This document shows, piece after piece, positions 53,345 through 61,525 of a stretch of DNA of 64,000 nt; position 1 is the stretch's first letter, and every line of letters starts with the position of its first letter. This DNA is from Endozoicomonas acroporae (GTDB taxonomy: Bacteria; Pseudomonadota; Gammaproteobacteria; Pseudomonadales; Endozoicomonadaceae): positions 62,001 to 126,000 of the forward strand of contig NZ_PJPV01000009.1 of NCBI RefSeq assembly GCF_002864045.1. Reading direction: 5' to 3'. The position numbers and the translations under genes are program-made. Below the pieces are notes generated by a model. The model was not told the origin of the DNA, searched no databases, and saw only the letters and a list, made by a program, of their open reading frames with translations.

Positions 53345-54643
53345 TTAGAACTTGTAGCGCAGAGTGGCGTGCAGTGCCCAGGCGTTGGTGTCGTATTTGC
53401 CAGAGCTGGCTTCTGAAGTAGCGGTCAGGTCACCACCACCTTTTACCGTGTCATTTTTAGCGAAGTTATATTCTGCTCCCATATCAAGTGCCAATTTGTC
53501 ACCCATCAAGGTAGTACCTGCACCTATGGTAAAGGTATGAGCACCAGCAGGAGTGGAGAAGGTTGGAGCCGCGAATTTTTCAGGCGTCACGGCTGTTGTG
53601 TAGATATAACCTGCTCTCAACGCCCAGTTGTCCATGCCGGTGTACTCAGTAGCAAAGCGGAAGTTCCACTGGTCATCCCAGTTAGTATTAATGCTGTCAA
53701 CAGCCAGATTTCCTTCACTGCTGACAAACTTGATCGCTTCAATAGAGCTGTACTGCGACCAGGTAACTTCACCAAACAGCTTCCAGTCATCATTCAGGGT
53801 GTAGTCCACACCTGTGGAAATCTGGGTTGGTAATGCTGTTTCAGCGGTAGCGTTTACGCCTGCATAGTCCAAAGGAATCATCCCACCTAAACCCGGTGCA
53901 CCTGATTCAAAACTGGCTTTCCCATCTGCTTCTATATTGACATCTGAGCGGTAATTCAGTCCCCAGCCCCAGCGGTTATCATCTGAGCGATACATTGCGC
54001 CAAGGCGCACGCCAAATGTGTTAAAGCCAGAAAGGTCGTTATAACCAGCAAGTGCACCAACAGGTCCGGCAAAAGGAGCAACTGCCAGATTAATATCAGC
54101 CAGGGCATAGGTAATACGGTAGGTGCCACCGATGGACCAGTTGTTATTGATCTGGTAGGCCAGGGCCAGACCGGCTTCCAGTATCTTAATATCGGTTGAA
54201 TACTCGCCAGTCTTGCTTAAAAGGCCTTCACCAACCTTAACACCTTCATAACTGGTAGAAGAACCCCCTGCACCATAGAACCCATAACCCATAACCAACT
54301 GGTCATTCAGGCGATAAGCGCCCGTCAAGCCGGCATTGGGCACAAAGTTTGTCTCACCTTTCATATAGGTGTCACTGCCTGCTGCAGGACCATTGGTCTG
54401 AACAAAGGTAGGGGACACATTCAAGGCAATTTCATTGCCCTCAAGACGGGCCAGACCAGCTGGGTTATAGAAAACGGCACTGGAAGTATTAACGGAAGAA
54501 ACAGCAGCACCCGCCAGGGCAGCGTATTTCGCGTCCCACATGGTTGCTTTTTCAAAGCCACCTGCAACGGCATTACCGGTGAATACGGCAAAAGCCAGAG
54601 AGGAAAGAACAAATAAACGGCCTTGGCGCGAAACCATAGACAT
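53345..54643 (-). CDS. fadL: FadL/OmpP1-family outer membrane transporter
   Basis: The 432-residue outer membrane beta-barrel of the FadL/TodX family takes up long-chain fatty acids or other hydrophobic compounds. It has a signal peptide (about 1-28, ending AVAG), the N-terminal hatch segment with SSVNTSSAVFYNPAGLARLEG, which carries the family's NPA motif, and a final strand LHATLRYKF with C-terminal Phe. The start at 54643 has a GGAG site. It is followed by a strong terminator. Confidence 0.9.
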   Translation of the reverse strand: MSMVSRQGRLFVLSSLAFAVFTGNAVAGGFEKATMWDAKYAALAGAAVSSVNTSSAVFYNPAGLARLEGNEIALNVSPTFVQTNGPAAGSDTYMKGETNFVPNAGLTGAYRLNDQLVMGYGFYGAGGSSTSYEGVKVGEGLLSKTGEYSTDIKILEAGLALAYQINNNWSIGGTYRITYALADINLAVAPFAGPVGALAGYNDLSGFNTFGVRLGAMYRSDDNRWGWGLNYRSDVNIEADGKASFESGAPGLGGMIPLDYAGVNATAETALPTQISTGVDYTLNDDWKLFGEVTWSQYSSIEAIKFVSSEGNLAVDSINTNWDDQWNFRFATEYTGMDNWALRAGYIYTTAVTPEKFAAPTFSTPAGAHTFTIGAGTTLMGDKLALDMGAEYNFAKNDTVKGGGDLTATSEASSGKYDTNAWALHATLRYKF

Positions 54644-54740
54644 GAAACTCCACAAAAGTCTATTGAGCAGTACGCTGACAAGTCGTTTCCTGAAATTGAC
54701 TGTCAGTGGATGATACCGCTAAGAAAGAAGCACGCAGAAA

Positions 54741-55540
54741 ATGTGCCGAATAAAAACTGAAAGGAATATTATTCAGATTTTAAAAAACTTTCTGTTATGT
54801 TTTGTTTCTAAAATCGACTTACCCGAGGGTGTTAAAACTGCCAACGAACCGATACGTGTTTACGACAATGTTATTGCGATATCCCTTGAGAAGAAAGTCA
54901 AACAGCGGGGGAGGCGTGATCGCCGGTTATGTTTTATGTGGGGGCTAAACCCAAATACTGGAGAGCGCCTTTGGGAGATTTCGCATCGATCATTGTTTTT
55001 TTCAAAGAACCGGAAACTGGACTGCTTCATAATTTTTCCAGTGCTAGTAATACCAATTCCACCTTCTAAATATGAACTGCGCAGCCATTTTGAACCGCTG
55101 GATCTTCGTTGGAATTCCTCGCAATAGTCTTGCTATTACTCGTCATTCCGCCTTGCCCAGCGGTCCAAAATGACTTGCTCGATCTCATATTTAGAAGGCG
55201 GAATTGGTATAAAGCCTTCGGTGAGAAAGAGTATTTTTATGAGTGCATTGACCCGGTCGTTGGAAAGTTGTTGGTCCAAAAGGAAGTGCCTGGTGAATAT
55301 AAAGGCTGGGAAGTAGGCACGGTATCACCACACTTAAAGACTCTGGATAACGGCATACTGTACTTCAAGGCAGACAACCGGGTGATTGGTCGCTTCAATA
55401 TTAATAGCCAGTGCGTTGAACATGCCCAGGTTCTGGAAGAGTTAACCAGTCAACGTTTCTCTGAGCCCCAGATATACGGCAACCGCATGCTGGTGACAGA
55501 CGACAATAATTGTTTTCATGTGTATGAGTGGGTTGAGTAG
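54741..55540 (+). pseudogene. Beta-propeller (PQQ-like) protein gene split by a palindromic element
   Basis: The left part (54741-55050) contains a PQQ-type propeller motif (LNPNTGERLWEI) and the right part (from about 55210) continues with YECIDPVVGKLL and IYGNRMLVTDDNNCFHVYEW. Between them is a 159-bp palindrome (family D). Removing the palindrome with one TA copy joins SSASN to KAFGEKEYFYEC in a single frame, provided one T is also removed from the T7 run at 54996-55002. So two lesions are visible, the insertion and a homopolymer shift. The N terminus is uncertain. Confidence 0.7.
55051..55209 (+). repeat. Palindromic MITE-like element, family D
   Basis: TACCAATTCC...GGAATTGGTA ends with long imperfectly complementary arms (CCTTCTAAATATGA with TCATATTTAGAAGG; CCATTTTGAACCGCTGG with CCAGCGGTCCAAAATG). 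TA at both borders is compatible with TA-target insertion as in IS630/mariner-related MITEs. It interrupts the propeller gene. Confidence 0.85.
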
Positions 55541-55670
55541 ATGAGTGATCGAAATTAAGTAAAGAGAGCAGAGCCATGTAAATTTGGTGTGAAGGCGACC
55601 ACTATAACGGTTCAAGATGTAAGAACCTGAAACCCACCTGACCCAAGCGCCCGCCTTCTTTGGCCCCGAT

Positions 55671-55847
55671 ATGCAGCCATCCGCTGTCATCGACGTATAT
55701 ATACTGGTTTGGTTGTTATGCTGGCTGTTTTCAACATTCAACTATAAAAATTCCGTCCGCAGGTTGCATTCCTGGCAAGGTCTGCTTGGGGTTCTTGTGC
55801 TTTTCGGGGTGCCCTTGCTGGCCTCCGTAGGAGCCAGAATCGGATGA
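55671..55847 (+). CDS. Small membrane protein (58 residues)
   Basis: The protein reads MQPSAVIDVYILVWLLCWLF at its start and has two hydrophobic segments (about 7-20 and 38-54) around a short basic stretch (NYKNSVRRLHSW). Its stop codon overlaps the start codon of the next gene as ATGA, which implies translational coupling and supports it being a real gene. No Shine-Dalgarno sequence is evident. No family recognised. Confidence 0.5.
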   Translation: MQPSAVIDVYILVWLLCWLFSTFNYKNSVRRLHSWQGLLGVLVLFGVPLLASVGARIG

Positions 55848-56404
55848 GGGAAATTGCCCTGTGCTTGCTGTTGTCCGTATCAGGAGCGTTGGCTCATGCT
55901 GAGCCGCCGGTTCAGTCCAGAAAGTTGCAAATTCTCTGGACTGGCCTGGGTTATCAGGTGGGTATTGACAACGATCCACCCTGGTCAGGTGCCCTGATTG
56001 AATTGGATGGCCAGTCTGTGTATGTGATTGAAAGCCCTGATGCCTATTACCCACCAACCGTCGTGCATCTTCGTTACTACCCTGAAGAAACACTACCACT
56101 GGGAGGAGATGGCCTGATGAGCATCACAGCACACGTAGCCCTGCAAGAAGCTCGCAAAAGACTCAAACTACCGGAATCCGCTTTTTCGGAGTTGATGCCC
56201 GTAGTCTATGGAGAGCTCCAAGGCTACGAGGTGGTGTACAAAGATCTGGCACAAAACAGCGAAGCCAAGCTGGCTTTTGTAACAAACCGGCAGGGGCAAT
56301 TGATGACCCTGCTGGCATGGACGCTACCTGGAAAGATCACCCATGCTCAGCCTGCCCTGACACGGGTTTGGGAAAATATACAGTTTGTGTCTTTTGTTCG
56401 GTAA
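55844..56404 (+). CDS. Hypothetical exported protein
   Basis: The 186-residue protein has a clear Sec signal peptide (MREIALCLLLSVSGALAHAE, cleavage near 19). The mature part is mainly beta-strand in character (IDGQSVYVIESPDAYYPPTV-like strands, ELQGYEVVYKDL). No family recognised. It overlaps the small membrane protein by 4 bases and is followed 52 bases later by a Flp-pilin-like gene, so the three may form one surface- or pilus-related unit. Confidence 0.65.
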   Translation: MREIALCLLLSVSGALAHAEPPVQSRKLQILWTGLGYQVGIDNDPPWSGALIELDGQSVYVIESPDAYYPPTVVHLRYYPEETLPLGGDGLMSITAHVALQEARKRLKLPESAFSELMPVVYGELQGYEVVYKDLAQNSEAKLAFVTNRQGQLMTLLAWTLPGKITHAQPALTRVWENIQFVSFVR

Positions 56405-56456
56405 TTCATTTACCGCTGTACGAATAGCAAAAGAACAAAAATAACAGGATCAAATA

Positions 56457-56960
56457 ATGAAGGATGTCTTCAGCCGGACAAGGAAACGTCGCCAGTCGGG
56501 TGTTGCCATGTCTGAATACCTGCCCATCGTCGGGCTGATCGCCGTGATGCTTATTGGCGGCATGGGCTCAGTGGGTGATGTCTTGCGGGACCAGGGCAGC
56601 AAAATGGCCCAGGAAATGGCAGGAGATGATGCGGGCCACAGGTTACCGCCAAGCAATGGTAACGGTTCTGTGGACTTTCCCTCCGACACATCACCGGGCA
56701 GTGGCGATGAGGAAGAGACGCCCGACACCGGAGGTGGATCAGGCAGTGAGCCGGATTATGGTGAAGGCCCTGACAGTGGGAATGAAAATGGCAATGGTGA
56801 TGGCTCCGGTGGAGACGATGACGGGAAACCAGGTGAGCAACCCGGTGGTGGAAATGATGGTTCAGGCGATAACAGCGAAGGCAAAGAAGCGCCATCGGAT
56901 GGGGGGCTCTCTCGGGTTAATAGCTGGCTCAGCAATCAAGTAGAACTTTGCCTGACATAA
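56457..56960 (+). CDS. Flp-pilin-like protein with Gly/Asp/Ser-rich tail
   Basis: The 167-residue protein has a type IVb (Flp) pilin-like N terminus: basic leader RKRRQ, then SGVAMSEYLPIVGLIAVMLIGGMG, with the Glu-Tyr pair and hydrophobic helix found in Flp pilins. From residue 60 to 150 it is low-complexity Gly/Asp/Ser/Asn/Pro and probably disordered. The last codons run into the edge of an ISKra4-like remnant, so the original C terminus may be lost. RBS is weak. Confidence 0.55.
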   Translation: MKDVFSRTRKRRQSGVAMSEYLPIVGLIAVMLIGGMGSVGDVLRDQGSKMAQEMAGDDAGHRLPPSNGNGSVDFPSDTSPGSGDEEETPDTGGGSGSEPDYGEGPDSGNENGNGDGSGGDDDGKPGEQPGGGNDGSGDNSEGKEAPSDGGLSRVNSWLSNQVELCLT

Positions 56961-57680
56961 CGTTAGACCACAGTTGTTCCCAGCGCCCCTTGCTATGGAT
57001 AAGAGACCTTGTTTCCAGCAGTACTTCTGCCCCGGCTAATTTCCACCTCATTCCTGAACCGCATAGCCGTTGTTTGACCAATGTCTTACATGCTGCTTCT
57101 GTGACTCCAGAACCGATCGGCCAGTTGTGTTCCAGAGCCTCTTGATACTTCATTAAGTGATGATTGTTGGTAAAGTAGGTCATGTAACGCTTTTATATCA
57201 ATGCCGTCGTCTTTTTCGGGAGTTCTTCTGATTCAATTTCCTTCAGTATTTTCCCGGCCGCACCGCATGTGTGTTTCAAGTTATGGAGCCTATCTTCTAA
57301 CCAGAGCTTTCTCCTGGCTTTGCTTGCCATATTCAGGTGAGCTGGCGGTATAAATAGTGTGCAATCGATCACCATTGGCCGAGTAAAGACTCAGGGTTCC
57401 ACACATCGCTTCTCTCCAGCCGTGTTCACAGAGCAACATGCAGGTGCCATCCAGACCTATGGCAATGGTTTCGACGGGTTCTGGCAGGAGCGGCAAGTCA
57501 TATTCGATGTCTTTCTGGTCTTCAATTAATGCACCTACCCTGTCGGATAAATGCTTGATATACGAGTTAGACAGAGTTCTTTGATGGTTGGTTGCAAAGT
57601 CTTCTCAATGGTTTTTGGTTTACGGGCAACGACAGAAGCAGGCATGGCGATAGATTACGACTGTGAAAAATGGTTCCCAT
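56929..57680 (-). pseudogene. ISKra4-family transposase remnant
   Basis: Minus-strand frames give pieces of one transposase in order: TIAIGLDGTCMLLCEHGW and GTLSLYSANGDRLHTIY (57290-57496), then a short middle piece, then NHHLMKYQEALEHNWPIGSG and VTEAACKTLVKQRLCGSGMR at the C terminus (56929-57183). These match the typical ISKra4 DDE-type transposase blocks. Several frameshifts and an internal deletion inactivate it. It overlaps the 3-prime end of the pilin-like gene. Confidence 0.75.
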
Positions 57681-57709
57681 AATAGTCGTGATTGGGGTGC
57701 ACATAGGTT

Positions 57710-57919
57710 TCAATTATTCAGAGAGAACACCCCTGCATCAGATAGCAAATGGTGTGTTCGGTTGGATTTGTGCCCTTTGATTTTCTTAGACCGACCTCCA
57801 GATGGGACTTCTTGGACTTCTATCCAAGGCTTATATTCACCGGACTTCCACTTTTTCTCCCATTCAGTAGTCCTGCGAAGAACATCTTCTTCTGTTACGT
57901 CTTTGCGTTTCTTCTCCAT
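57710..57919 (-). pseudogene. N-terminal fragment of a TnsA-like transposon endonuclease
   Basis: Beginning at MEKKRKDVTEEDVL, the frame reads WEKKWKSGEYKPWIEVQEVP then SGGRSKKIKGHKSNRTHHLLSD, which matches the N terminus of TnsA proteins of Tn7-like elements (pattern PW-x-VQ-x-VPS-x-GRS-x-x-x-KG, then R-x-HH-x-LSD). The homology stops after LSD, where unrelated sequence and the ISKra4 remnant begin. It faces away from a transposon end at 57986-58043. Confidence 0.7.
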
Positions 57920-57985
57920 ACCTTCTCTTCCGGTCAATAATTAGCCCAGAAGAGAAGAAAGTCCAAATTCTGGAACTGTAAAGGA

Positions 57986-58043
57986 TTTTATCCACATGCA
58001 AACAGTTTAATCCACCTGTAAACAGTTTTAATCCATCTTAACA
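57986..58043. mobile_element. Right end of a Tn7-like transposon with TnsB-site-like repeats
   Basis: Three direct repeats of 20, 20 and 18 bases lie head to tail: TTTTATCCACATGCAAACAG, TTTAATCCACCTGTAAACAG and TTTTAATCCATCTTAACA. Read outward the element ends in ACA (TGT on the other strand), as Tn7-family ends do, and the adjacent fragment is TnsA, which in Tn7 lies next to the right end. The end is 9 bases from the pilC stop codon; AAAGG (58044-58048) is the candidate 5-bp target. Confidence 0.65.
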
Positions 58044-58052
58044 AAAGGTTCG

Positions 58053-59273
58053 TTAAACAACAGAACCCAACTGGAAAATTGGCAGATACATTGCCACAAT
58101 CAAGCCACCGACCAGTACACCCAGCACCGACATGATGATGGGTTCCATGAGGCTGGTCATGCCATCAACCATATTATCCACTTCTTCTTCATAGAAGGTG
58201 GCGACTTTATCAAGCATCTCATCCAGAGAGCCTGACTCCTCACCGATAGAGACCATTTGTATCGCCATAGGCGGGAATATTCCGGTGCTTTTCATGGCAA
58301 ACTGTAGTTGCTGACCGGTGGATACATCTTCTTTAATTTTTCTTGCGGCATTGGCATATACGACATTGCCTGCAGCACCAGCGACCGAGTCGAGCGCATC
58401 GACCAGGGGAACCCCGGCGGCAAAGGTGGTTGACAGGGTTCGGCCAAAACGGGCAACGGCGGATTTATCCAGAATTTCACCAATAATCGGCAGCTTCAGC
58501 ATCAGGCGATCCAGACCATCTCTGGCTGCCTTGGATGACTTCAGTGTCCGTGATATCAGGAAGCCGCCAGCGACCAAAGCGCCCAGGACGATATGCCAAT
58601 ATTCCTGGACAACCTCTGATATGTTGATGACAACCTGGGTAAAGGCGGGTAGCTCAGCACCGAAGCCCTGAAAAACCTCTTCAAATTGAGGGACCACCTT
58701 CACCAGAAGGATGACGGTAACGATCATCGCAATAAGCACTACGGCAATTGGATAGTTCATCGCTTTCTTGATTTTTGCCTTGAGGGCTTCGGTTTTTTCT
58801 TTATAGGTAGCGATTCGATCCAGCAATGTCTCAAGTGCTCCGGACTGTTCACCAGAGGCGACGAGATTGCAGTACAGGTCGTCAAAATAATCCGGGTGTT
58901 GTCTGAGGGAGTCGGCAAAAGTACTGCCTGAGGCTACTTCATTCTTGATCTTGCCAACCAGGTTCCTCATGGCCTCTTTCTCGATACCGCCGGAGGTAAT
59001 GTCAAAGGCCTGAAGCAGTGGTACCCCTGCCTTCATCATGGTTGCCATCTGGCGGGTGAACAGGGCTATGTCCATGGGCTTGACTTTGCCCCCACCGCCA
59101 AGGCTCAGGGAGAGGCTTTTTTTAGAGACTTTGGTCGCCAGGATGCCCTGTTTTCTAAGCTCAGCCTTGACCAGCGCAGCACTGGCACTTTGCATTTCCC
59201 CATTGATCTTTTTGCCGGCTTTATCTTTGCCCTGCCAGACAAAGGTGGCTGTTTTGTTTGGTTTTGCGGCCAT
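58053..59273 (-). CDS. pilC: Type IV pilus inner-membrane platform protein PilC
   Basis: PilC anchors pilus assembly in the inner membrane. The 406-residue protein has two T2SSF domains (about 70-193 and 275-396), with the conserved MATMMKAGVPLLQAFDI and the second-domain AGVPLVDALDSVAG and IGEESGSLDEML. It ends in MYLPIFQLGSVV, normal for the family. The expected neighbours are missing: no pilB upstream in the window and no pilD downstream, where mobile-element remnants begin 9 bases after the stop. Confidence 0.93.
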   Translation of the reverse strand: MAAKPNKTATFVWQGKDKAGKKINGEMQSASAALVKAELRKQGILATKVSKKSLSLSLGGGGKVKPMDIALFTRQMATMMKAGVPLLQAFDITSGGIEKEAMRNLVGKIKNEVASGSTFADSLRQHPDYFDDLYCNLVASGEQSGALETLLDRIATYKEKTEALKAKIKKAMNYPIAVVLIAMIVTVILLVKVVPQFEEVFQGFGAELPAFTQVVINISEVVQEYWHIVLGALVAGGFLISRTLKSSKAARDGLDRLMLKLPIIGEILDKSAVARFGRTLSTTFAAGVPLVDALDSVAGAAGNVVYANAARKIKEDVSTGQQLQFAMKSTGIFPPMAIQMVSIGEESGSLDEMLDKVATFYEEEVDNMVDGMTSLMEPIIMSVLGVLVGGLIVAMYLPIFQLGSVV

Positions 59274-59600
59274 TGTATGCGCGATCCATAGCTGTTCTTC
59301 TTGATGAGCAGATTATAAGTTTACTTTCGCCCAGTTTATATCAGGGCGATCATAAAAACAGATAATCCTCTGAAATTGAGAGCTGATTACTGTTTGTTTC
59401 GGTCAAATACAGTGGGTCATTAGGGCCTGCTGAGGTTTCACTGCACGTTCAGCGGGATGTGCAGTCTGGCTTTTACAGCCGCCTTCAGGCTGCGTTGAAC
59501 CGGTTTGGTTAGATCTCCCCGGTCCGCCTTGTGGAAGTAAGCTGCAGGAGCCAACAGGCCTGTTACTTTTGGTCAACAAAGCCTGGTCTGTCGTGTGTTT
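59274..59600. other. Intergenic region pilC-apaH
   Basis: About 330 bases without a recognisable gene. On the minus strand a short frame without ATG ends in TKPVQRSLKAAVKARLHIPL, protein-like but unassigned; it may be the tail of a lost gene. The pilC promoter must lie here. Confidence 0.35.
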
Positions 59601-60404
59601 TTAATTGAAAACTTCGGTTCGTTGGAAACCGTCCACATTGATCGCGGTCAGGCTTTTACCCCAGACGCAGCCAGTGTCCAGGGCGTGGATATTATCATGA
59701 CCACTGACCCCTTCCAGCGCTGCCCAGTGGCCAAAAATGATCTGCTCTCGAAAGCAGGGGCTCCCGGAAAAGCTGAACCAGGGCGCATAACCGTTTTTCG
59801 GGACAGACCCTTTGCTTTCGAGGTCCAGCACGCCATGGTCATTACAGAAACGCATCTGGGTAAAGTAGGCTGCGCTAAGCCGTAGCCTTTTCTTCAGCTT
59901 AAGCTCATCACCCCATGGCTGAGGCCTGGTGTTTTTGAAGATCTTTTTAAGCCATTTGACATGGTCTTCAGAGCGAAGAGCCTGCTCCAGTTCCCGGGCT
60001 TGTTCGATAGCCTGGTCAACAGTCCAGACAGGAGGAATACCGGCATGCACCATGGTGATCTTTCTCTGGTCGTCGTGGTGCAGCATTGGGCGAAAGCGTA
60101 GCCACTGGAGCAGCTCATCAGCATCAGGGGCTTCCAGCACTTCAGTCAGGGTGTCTTTGCTTTTCTGCTTGCGAATGCCACAGGCCACGGCCAGAAGGTG
60201 CAGATCGTGATTCCCGAGAACGGCGATACAGCTATTGCCAAGACTTTTCAGGTAGCGCAGTGTTGCCAGAGATTCTGGGCCGCGATTGACCATATCACCA
60301 GCAACCCAGAGGACATCATGGTCAGGGTCAAACTTGAGTTTATCCAACAGTTGTCGCAGAGGGTCATAACAACCCTGGATGTCCCCGACTGCGTAGGTGG
60401 TCAT
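59601..60404 (-). CDS. apaH: Symmetrical bis(5-nucleosyl)-tetraphosphatase
   Basis: ApaH hydrolyses Ap4A to two ADP and also removes Np4 caps from RNA. The 267-residue protein has the PPP-family phosphoesterase motifs VGDIQGCYDPL (8-18), GDMVNRGPES and LGNHDLH near the N terminus, with the later metal-ligand His residues in VHAGIPP and GHWA. It lies 17 bases downstream of rsmA; the usual apaG gene between them is absent. Confidence 0.95.
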   Translation of the reverse strand: MTTYAVGDIQGCYDPLRQLLDKLKFDPDHDVLWVAGDMVNRGPESLATLRYLKSLGNSCIAVLGNHDLHLLAVACGIRKQKSKDTLTEVLEAPDADELLQWLRFRPMLHHDDQRKITMVHAGIPPVWTVDQAIEQARELEQALRSEDHVKWLKKIFKNTRPQPWGDELKLKKRLRLSAAYFTQMRFCNDHGVLDLESKGSVPKNGYAPWFSFSGSPCFREQIIFGHWAALEGVSGHDNIHALDTGCVWGKSLTAINVDGFQRTEVFN

Positions 60405-60421
60405 TGGCTGTTCCTGGGCTG

Positions 60422-61228
60422 TTAATGTTGTCTATCGATCAAGTAGTCGGCTATTCGAACAAAATCGGCAAGGGTCAGTACTTCTGGCCGGGCGGCAGGA
60501 TCAATGGCCAGTGTTTCAAGCTCTGCTGCCTTGAGATGCTGCTTGAGTGTATTACGGATGGTTTTACGCCGCTGGCTGAAAGCATCCCGAACAACCTGTT
60601 CCAGTTTCAGAATATCTTTACAGGGATGAGGTAGCTCATGATACGGGGTCATTCGCACGATGGCTGAGTCGACTTTGGGCGCAGGCTTGAATGCTCCGGG
60701 CCCTACCGTAAACAGGTAATCGACCTTGCAGTAATACTGCGCCATGATACCCAGGCGGCCATAGTGTTTTTCCCCCGGTGCGGCGGCCAGGCGCTGAACC
60801 ACTTCTTTTTGCAGCATGAAGTGCATATCCTGAATCATGCTTTCAAAGCTTAACAGGTGAAAGATTAACGGGGTTGAAATGTTATAGGGCAGGTTACCAA
60901 TGATGCGCAGTGGCCGGTCATCGGTTTTCAGGCTGGCAAAATCAAACTTCAGCGCATCGGCTTCGTGAATATGAAAGTTCGGGTTCAGGCCAAAGCGCAG
61001 GAGCAGGGTAGGAATCAGGTCCCTGTCCAGCTCTACCACGTCCAGTCCACCGGCACGCTCAAGCACGTCGGCGGTCAGGGCTCCCTGGCCGGGACCAATC
61101 TCAACCAGATGCTCGCCCTGTTTCGGGTTGATCGACGCAACGATCTCACCGATAACGCCATGATCGTGAAGAAAGTTCTGGCCGAAACGTTTGCGGGCCT
61201 TATGGTAAGGAACGTCTGTCTGGGGCAT
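60422..61228 (-). CDS. rsmA: 16S rRNA dimethyladenosine transferase RsmA (KsgA)
   Basis: RsmA dimethylates A1518 and A1519 near the 3-prime end of 16S rRNA. The 268-residue product has the KRFGQNFLHD start motif, the SAM-binding VEIGPGQGALT (about 42-52), and the catalytic IGNLPYNIS motif. It lies downstream of pdxA, separated from it by a family A repeat. Confidence 0.96.
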   Translation of the reverse strand: MPQTDVPYHKARKRFGQNFLHDHGVIGEIVASINPKQGEHLVEIGPGQGALTADVLERAGGLDVVELDRDLIPTLLLRFGLNPNFHIHEADALKFDFASLKTDDRPLRIIGNLPYNISTPLIFHLLSFESMIQDMHFMLQKEVVQRLAAAPGEKHYGRLGIMAQYYCKVDYLFTVGPGAFKPAPKVDSAIVRMTPYHELPHPCKDILKLEQVVRDAFSQRRKTIRNTLKQHLKAAELETLAIDPAARPEVLTLADFVRIADYLIDRQH

Positions 61229-61363
61229 GAGGGGTATTGCTCATCTGGGGCGAAACAGTCGATGACCATCAGCCATGAAAAATATATTGCATGGATATCG
61301 GTCAAACTGGCAATAATAACGCCCGACTGCTGTTTTTGCCAGAAGCCTATGCCGGGAAGGCAA

Positions 61364-61525
61364 GGAGCCTGTCGGACTTAAGACTGTCCTACTGCGGTTG
61401 CGATAAATTGGTCTAAAAATTCCTGCTTCTTCGTCAAATAGCCCCGCTATTCTCCTCAGAAGCAGAAATTTTTATCCTCAATTTCTCGCAATCCTCGCTA
61501 CGGACGCTTAAGTCCGACAGGCTCC
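61364..61525 (-). repeat. Palindromic MITE-like element, family A copy 3
   Basis: The 162-bp element has perfect 19-bp terminal inverted repeats (GGAGCCTGTCGGACTTAAG). In the opposite orientation to copy 1 it shows the same order: GTAGCGAGGAT, GAGGATAAAAA, a central stem (AAAAATTTCTGCTTCT paired with its complement but for one G-U position), TTTTTAGACCAATTT, CCGCAGTAGGACAGTCTT. Its outer part reaches into the 3-prime end of pdxA and supplies that gene's stop codon. Confidence 0.85.

Noticed and set aside
57986..58043. Iterons of a plasmid origin
   Set aside because: The repeats are few, end in ACA/TGT and lie next to a TnsA fragment. No rep gene is present, so a transposon end fits better.
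59450..59590. Short minus-strand frame ending in TKPVQRSLKAAVKARLHIPL
   Set aside because: It looks protein-like but has no ATG or ribosome binding site and is about 40 codons long, so it is not supported as a gene.
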